DNA of 64,000 nucleotides from SZUA-309 sp965233675 (GTDB lineage Bacteria > Pseudomonadota > Gammaproteobacteria > Pseudomonadales > Azotimanducaceae): assembly GCA_965233675.1 (NCBI GenBank), contig OZ247498.1, positions 4,960,001 to 5,024,000 of the forward strand, written 5' to 3'. The stretch's first letter is position 1; each line of letters begins with the position of its first letter. The position numbers and the translations under genes were made by a program. Shown one piece after another: positions 59,428-64,000 of the stretch. The notes below the pieces were generated by a model. That model was not told the DNA's origin, did not search any database, and saw only the letters and a program-made list of their open reading frames with translations.

Positions 59428-59757
59428 ATGGACGCGCGTGAAGCATCTCAGCTGGTATTGGACTGGCACGATCGGCAGCTCACGCTGGACGGCGACACCT
59501 GCGTGGAACTCGGCACCGCATCTGACGCGGATCTGACCATCGCCGGCTCTACGGCGTCCCGCTCCCACGCCCGGATCGAACATCGCAAGCAGTACTACGT
59601 GCTGGTGGATCATTCGACCAACGGCACTTTCGTACAGACGGAAGATGAACAGGTGACGTTCCTGCGTCGCGGTGAATTGCGACTCTGGGGTAACGGCTGG
59701 ATCGCCCTGGGTTCGCCGCTCTCGTCCGAGACCGCCATCCGCTTCCGGCATACCTGA
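59428..59757 (+). CDS. FHA domain protein
   Basis: 109-aa protein that is a single forkhead-associated (phosphothreonine-binding) domain: CVELGTASDADLTIAGSTASRSHARIE with conserved Ser-Arg-x-x-His, and DHSTNGTFV with the Asn in the recognition loop. There is no other domain. It lies 4 bases before the PP2C gene and one operon with kinase and TpsB follows, so it likely reads phosphothreonine made by the kinase. In type VI secretion clusters an FHA protein fills this position. The 132-base gap before it shows nothing else. Confidence 0.88.
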   Translation: MDAREASQLVLDWHDRQLTLDGDTCVELGTASDADLTIAGSTASRSHARIEHRKQYYVLVDHSTNGTFVQTEDEQVTFLRRGELRLWGNGWIALGSPLSSETAIRFRHT

Positions 59758-59761
59758 ACTC

Positions 59762-60487
59762 ATGAGCTATCAGTGGCAGTCAGCGCATGAGAGCCATCGC
59801 GGCAATCGGCGCAAGAACAACGAAGACTCGGTGCTCTGCCGTCCGGATGTGCCGCTGTTCACCGTGGCGGACGGTATGGGCGGCCATATGGCCGGTGACG
59901 TTGCCAGCCAGGCGATCACCGATGCGCTGGCACGGCTGCCGCTCGGTGGCCCGCTTTCCGACGATGTGGATCTGGTGGAAGACTCTCTGTTGTCGGTGAA
60001 CGACGAGCTCAGACTGCATTCTCAGAATGAATGCCGGGGCGGAACCGTGGGTTCGACCGTGGTCACGCTCCTCGTCAGAGACGCAGTCGGCGTGGTGCTC
60101 TGGGCCGGCGACTCCCGCCTGTACCGCTTGCGCGATGGCCGTCTCGAACAGGTGACCCGGGATCACAATCCGGTTTCCGATCTTCTCGACTCAGGGGCGG
60201 TGAGCGAGCAGGAAGCGCTGGCGGCCGACACCAACATCATCACCCGGGCCGTGGGCGGGCAAGCCAACCTGAGCCTGGATGTGGCCGTATTCGACGTGGA
60301 TCAGCGGGATACGCTCCTGTTGTGCAGCGATGGACTCTATCGGGAGGTGAGTGAATCGGTGCTTCGCGAAGCGATGGCCGGTGAGGACATCTCCGCGGTT
60401 GCCGGAGACCTGATGGCGCGCTGCCTGGCTGGCAGCGCGAAAGACAACGTATCGCTGGTGCTTGCGAGACCGGAGGTGGCTGCCTGA
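59762..60487 (+). CDS. PP2C-family Ser/Thr phosphatase
   Basis: 241-aa cytoplasmic protein phosphatase. Metal-binding motifs: NEDSVLC near the N-terminus, VADGMGGHMAGDVASQ, GDSRLYRLRDGRLEQVTRDHN, LLCSDGLYREV, and SAKDNVSLVL, all in order for the PPM/PP2C family (Stp1/PppA type). ATG 59762 is 4 bases past the FHA stop; its stop shares bases with the kinase ATG (TGATG). It probably reverses the phosphorylation made by that kinase. Confidence 0.94.
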   Translation: MSYQWQSAHESHRGNRRKNNEDSVLCRPDVPLFTVADGMGGHMAGDVASQAITDALARLPLGGPLSDDVDLVEDSLLSVNDELRLHSQNECRGGTVGSTVVTLLVRDAVGVVLWAGDSRLYRLRDGRLEQVTRDHNPVSDLLDSGAVSEQEALAADTNIITRAVGGQANLSLDVAVFDVDQRDTLLLCSDGLYREVSESVLREAMAGEDISAVAGDLMARCLAGSAKDNVSLVLARPEVAA

Positions 60488-63036
60488 TGAGTCACGAACC
60501 ACTCGACGACGTCACCGTACTGCGCACGGATCCGAGCGTCTCCAGAAGCCTTTCCGGTGATGGGGCGGGTGAAGCTGATGCGCCGCGTGTGCTGAAGCAG
60601 CGTTTCGTGCTGGAAGAAAAGCTGGGCAGCGGCGGCATGGGTACCGTGTTCCGGGCCAAGGATCTGCGCAAAGTGGAGGCGCGCGACCGGCAGCCGTACC
60701 TGGCCATCAAGGTGTTGAACAACGACTTCCGCGAACACCCGGAGGCGTTTATCGCCCTGCAGCGGGAAGCGGCCAAGTCTCAGACCCTGTCCCATCCGAA
60801 CATCGTCTCCATCTTCGATTTCGACAAAGATGGCGATATTCCATTTATGACCATGGAGCTGCTGGAAGGCCAGGAGCTGGCTGCTCTGTTGCGCACCTAT
60901 CCGAACGGGCTGCCGGAGACTGTGGCCTGGTCTGTTATCCGTGGTGTCTGTTCCGGGCTCGCTCATGCCCATGATGCGGGCATCGTGCACGCCGATTTCA
61001 AGCCCGGCAACGTCTATGTGGGTTCGAACAACAATCCCAAAATCCTCGACTTCGGTATTGCGCGGGCGGTTCAACTGACCGATGTTCAGGGTGATGACAC
61101 CCTGTTTGATCCGGCCCGGCTGGCTGCGCTGACCCCGGCTTACGCGAGCCGGGAGATGCTCGCCGGAGACAACCCGGAAACCCGTGACGATCTTTATTCG
61201 CTCGGCATCGTCATCTATCTGATTCTCACCGGTCATCATCCTTACGGCCGCCTGTCCGCGGAAGACGCCGCGAACGAAGGTCTGAAACCCGAGCGTCCCA
61301 AGGGCGTGAGCCGGCGCCAGTGGCAGGTCATCGCCCGTTGTCTGGCCTTCAATCGACAGGATCGGCCCGACAGCGTGGCGGAGGTCGAAAAGTTTCTGCT
61401 CACGCCATCACCCTGGCGCTCGCGAAGCGCCATGGCCGCGGCGGCGACGCTGATACTGGCGCTGGGGGCGAACTACCTGATTGGAGATGCGGAACTCACG
61501 GAGGTGAAGGAGGAGGTGCGGCAGACGACGCTGGTCGATTCTCAACTCGTTCGGTTGAAGGCGCTGCTGCGGATACCGGAGTTTACGAGCAGTTGGGAAG
61601 ACAGCCTGCGCAGTGAATTCGCCGCGCTGTCGGCCCTTGCTGAGGAGAAGAGCACCGCCGAAGGTGCGGCATCCGTGCGGGCGGCGCGGGAAGCCGTGGC
61701 CCTCGAGATACGGGATACCTATGCATCGTACATTCTGGCGCTCGAAGATCTCGATCGCGCTCTGGCGCTGCTCGTTCGTGGGGCTGCATACGCTGACATG
61801 AGCGAGACGGCCAGGGTTCTGGAAACCAGGGCGGTCGCCCGGGTGCGTTTCCTGCTCGATAACCCTCGCGCTGAGCAGGCCTGGCTGAACTTACTCACTG
61901 CTGAACTGGACCGCATCCACCGCGGATTTCCTGGCAGCCTGCCGCTGGCGGAACTGGAACTCGAGGTGACCGAAACGCTGGAAATGATGACGGCGGATGC
62001 CCTGGATGCGAATCGCTCAGAAGAGGCCGAACTGCTGCTCGCGGTGCTGGGTCCCAGACTGTTCGATGCAGTGGTGCTGGACGAACTGGAAGGATCCCTC
62101 AATGCCGTGCGCAGCAGGTTGGCCGTCGCTCAGCAAGAGCGGCAGCTCGCACAGGCGGAACAGGCGAGGATGGATGAGTTGCAGACTGCCCTTGATGCTT
62201 CCTGCCTGCGGCTCGATGTGCAGCAGCTGAAAACGCTGACTGCGGATATCGTTGATCAGGCTGGGGCGCGGGCACTGCTGTCCGAACGTCTCTCCGGTTG
62301 CCTGGTGCAACTGGCCGAACTGGATCCGGACCGCGCCCAGTCCCTGAAAGTGTCTGCGGAACAGGCGTTCGGGAATGAACTCCCGCTGACGGCCGCTGTG
62401 GACCCGTGCCGTCCCAGTTACCTGATCGGCAACGGGGCCCACAGCGGCCGCCAGGGCTATTGCCTGGACACGCTGCCGGCGGGTGTTCAGGGACCTAAGC
62501 TTGTCGTGCTGCCGGATGAGTCCGGTGCGGCGCGATTTGCGATGACGAGGGAAGAAATTTCCTGGGCCCAGTTCCGGCAGTTCTGTTTCGAGCTGGAAGG
62601 CTGTACCGAAGCGGAACTCGAGCTGGTGGCCGTGGACGATCGTCTGCCGGTCACGGGTATTTCCGTGGCAACCGTGCAGGCCTTCAGTCGCTGGCTCAGC
62701 GAACGGACCGGATTCACCTATCGGTTGCCGACTCGCGAGGAGTGGCTCTGGGCGGCCCGGGGCGAACCGGATCCTAACCGGAACTGCCATGTGAGTATTG
62801 ATGGTGTGGAACGGGGAATGTCTCCGGTCGCCACGGAGACCGGACCACTGAATGACTTCGGCCTCAGAAACATGCTGGGCAATGCCCAGGAGTGGGTGCT
62901 GGATGGCACCCAGCTCAGTGCGCTTGGCGGCTCATTCACAGACCCGATCGGAATGTGTGTGGTCTCCACCGTCCGCGCGCACAGCGGCGAAGGGACACGG
63001 GAAACCGGCTTCCGCCTGGTGAGGGAACTGACATGA
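60487..63036 (+). CDS. Transmembrane Ser/Thr protein kinase with SUMF1/FGE-like C-terminal domain
   Basis: 849 aa. Kinase domain about 40-305: glycine loop LGSGGMGTVF (46-55), Lys75 in YLAIKVL, catalytic HADFKPGN (Asp170, Asn175; Arg of HRD is Ala), DFG at 188-190; the APE motif is ASRE. Transmembrane segment about 315-333 (SAMAAAATLILALGANYLIG). A long helical region (about 335-640) is followed by a SUMF1/FGE-sulfatase-type domain from about 680: FAMTREEISWAQFRQFC, RLPTREEWLWAARG, NMLGNAQEWVLDG, TRETGFRLV. Kinase inside, FGE-like domain in the periplasm. ATGA overlap with the TpsB gene. Confidence 0.92.
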   Translation: MSHEPLDDVTVLRTDPSVSRSLSGDGAGEADAPRVLKQRFVLEEKLGSGGMGTVFRAKDLRKVEARDRQPYLAIKVLNNDFREHPEAFIALQREAAKSQTLSHPNIVSIFDFDKDGDIPFMTMELLEGQELAALLRTYPNGLPETVAWSVIRGVCSGLAHAHDAGIVHADFKPGNVYVGSNNNPKILDFGIARAVQLTDVQGDDTLFDPARLAALTPAYASREMLAGDNPETRDDLYSLGIVIYLILTGHHPYGRLSAEDAANEGLKPERPKGVSRRQWQVIARCLAFNRQDRPDSVAEVEKFLLTPSPWRSRSAMAAAATLILALGANYLIGDAELTEVKEEVRQTTLVDSQLVRLKALLRIPEFTSSWEDSLRSEFAALSALAEEKSTAEGAASVRAAREAVALEIRDTYASYILALEDLDRALALLVRGAAYADMSETARVLETRAVARVRFLLDNPRAEQAWLNLLTAELDRIHRGFPGSLPLAELELEVTETLEMMTADALDANRSEEAELLLAVLGPRLFDAVVLDELEGSLNAVRSRLAVAQQERQLAQAEQARMDELQTALDASCLRLDVQQLKTLTADIVDQAGARALLSERLSGCLVQLAELDPDRAQSLKVSAEQAFGNELPLTAAVDPCRPSYLIGNGAHSGRQGYCLDTLPAGVQGPKLVVLPDESGAARFAMTREEISWAQFRQFCFELEGCTEAELELVAVDDRLPVTGISVATVQAFSRWLSERTGFTYRLPTREEWLWAARGEPDPNRNCHVSIDGVERGMSPVATETGPLNDFGLRNMLGNAQEWVLDGTQLSALGGSFTDPIGMCVVSTVRAHSGEGTRETGFRLVRELT

Positions 63037-64000
63037 GCCTGATGAAGCTGGCCCCGGAAACCGTGCGCCTGCGGCGGGTGGCCAAGGCCCACGCCATGGG
63101 GGAATTCTCCATGGCCGAATACCGGCAGGCCCGTCGTGAAGTGATCGACAACTTCGAGCCCTACCGCGTCGCGGAAGATGATACCCAGCCCAGACTGCCG
63201 TCGGATGCGGCCCTGCAGGCCGAGGCCCCCCTGCGTTCTGCCGAGGCGGACGTGGAGAAACGTCGCTGGCCCCTCTGGCTGGGCGGTGGCCTGATTCTCC
63301 TCTGCCTGCTGACTGCCAATCGGTTGCTGGCGGCGGAATCGGCTGGCGCAGAATCGGCTGGCGCAGAAATGGACCTGTCCATTCCCGCCGTGGCGGCTCG
63401 GGATCCGAACCCGGCGACCAGCCCCCGGCTGCCTGTCAGCCGTGTGGTGCTGGATGACGCGCTCGCGGCCCTGGACGGCGTCGAGGACGAGACACTGCAG
63501 ACCGTGATCGACACCAGGCTCAAAGCGATCAGGAAGCGCAATACGCCTGGCCATCATGGCTTCACCGCGGCTGAACTCGAAGAAGTCGGTCGGTTTCTGA
63601 ATGCGCTGGGTGTGCATGATGCGAATGCGGAACTCAGTGCCCGTGACGCGGCGGATCTGTCCGCGCTCCTGACCGATCAGAAAACCCGGCGCGGACTCTC
63701 CGTGATCGAACTGGAAGAGATTGCCGGTGCGGTGCAGAGCCATCTGCGTGAGGCCGGATATTTTCTGGCGGTGGCCTATCTGCCAGCGCAGCAGGTGGTG
63801 GATGGAGAAGTGACCATCGCCGCCCTGCCGGGTGTGCTGGGCGATGTGCAGGTAGCCGGCGGCAAAGATCGTCTGGGCCGACGCTTCAACGATCTCGTGG
63901 GCCGGCCGGTGACCCGTCGGGAGATCAATACGCGTCTGTATGCCTTGAATCAGGCTCAGGGCTTCTCCGCCCGGGCAAGCTTCGAGCCCGGAGACGACGT
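63033..64000 (+). CDS. Two-partner secretion porin (TpsB, ShlB/FhaC family) with unusual N-terminus, cut by window
   Basis: 322 codons visible, 3' end outside the window. The start overlaps the kinase stop (ATGA). Residues 1-80 are charged and contain VAKAHAMGEFSMAEYRQARREV, similar to a short SHOCT-like helical hairpin; residues 80-100 (WPLWLGGGLILLCLLTANRLLA) are hydrophobic; a duplicated pentapeptide AESAG follows (15-bp direct repeat 63339-63368). From about 225 a POTRA domain is visible (LREAGYFLAVAYLPAQQVVDGEVTIAALPG, then GDVQVAGG), the ShlB-type opening before the barrel. The long charged n-region with a hydrophobic core ending LLA-AES could instead be an extended signal peptide. The TpsA substrate is not visible. 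Confidence 0.83.
   Translation, partial: MSLMKLAPETVRLRRVAKAHAMGEFSMAEYRQARREVIDNFEPYRVAEDDTQPRLPSDAALQAEAPLRSAEADVEKRRWPLWLGGGLILLCLLTANRLLAAESAGAESAGAEMDLSIPAVAARDPNPATSPRLPVSRVVLDDALAALDGVEDETLQTVIDTRLKAIRKRNTPGHHGFTAAELEEVGRFLNALGVHDANAELSARDAADLSALLTDQKTRRGLSVIELEEIAGAVQSHLREAGYFLAVAYLPAQQVVDGEVTIAALPGVLGDVQVAGGKDRLGRRFNDLVGRPVTRREINTRLYALNQAQGFSARASFEPGDD

Overview
The window is GC-rich, densely packed chromosomal DNA from a Gram-negative bacterium. The gene families (BamC, TusA, BepA-like protease, Pqi/MCE transport, Tex, CnoX/YbbN, TonB receptor, two-partner secretion porin) point to a gammaproteobacterium. Several acyl-CoA/SDR-type catabolic genes would fit a marine or soil Pseudomonadales-like lineage, but no rRNA or species marker is present, so that placement is inference.

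Layout. 1-9.9 kb is a housekeeping block: the end of nadA, a BepA-like M48 protease (minus strand), then tusA, a PerM-type permease, dapA, bamC, an MBL hydrolase and a pqiA(N)-pqiA(C)-pqiB-pqiC run joined by 4-20 base overlaps. 10-19.8 kb holds scattered metabolic genes: DUF899, four-gene SDR/phosphotransferase/NTF2-like content, a single-subunit quinol-type NO reductase, GNAT, GFA, and a membrane-anchored LuxR regulator next to a DUF4199 protein. 20-29 kb holds a frameshifted DUF3604 gene, a small cluster of uncharacterised envelope proteins ending in a four-repeat VWA protein, an esterase, an SDR and a dihaem cytochrome. 29.3-37.2 kb looks like a self-contained uptake and catabolism island: a GPH-type MFS carrier, TonB receptor, DUF3237, azoreductase-like flavoprotein (no canonical start codon), HsaA-like flavin monooxygenase, MarR regulator and Old Yellow Enzyme, with a perfect GTACAA/TTGTAC palindrome in the probable promoter. 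37.6-46 kb holds a thiolase, an alkaline phosphatase behind a clear multi-repeat PHO box, two unknown exported proteins, a doubled beta-barrel protein and Tex. 46-48.6 kb is a disturbed zone: a truncated cardiolipin synthase and an intact ISL3-family element with an exact 8-bp target duplication, inserted into the terminator of a tRNA-Ser(CGA). 48.6-58.4 kb is ordinary accessory content (kelch, HDOD, serine hydrolase, CoA transferase, Kazal lipoprotein, hydrolase, glycosyltransferase-like, polysaccharide deacetylase, Bax-like glucosaminidase, aminotransferase).

The most unusual system is at the right edge (59.4-64.0 kb): FHA protein, PP2C phosphatase, a transmembrane Ser/Thr kinase with a C-terminal SUMF1/FGE-like domain, and a TpsB (ShlB/FhaC-type) porin that carries a long N-terminal tail and a hydrophobic segment. 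The last three genes overlap by 1-4 bases. FHA/PP2C/kinase modules are familiar from type VI secretion control; here the module is joined to two-partner secretion. The secreted TpsA partner, if present, lies beyond the window.
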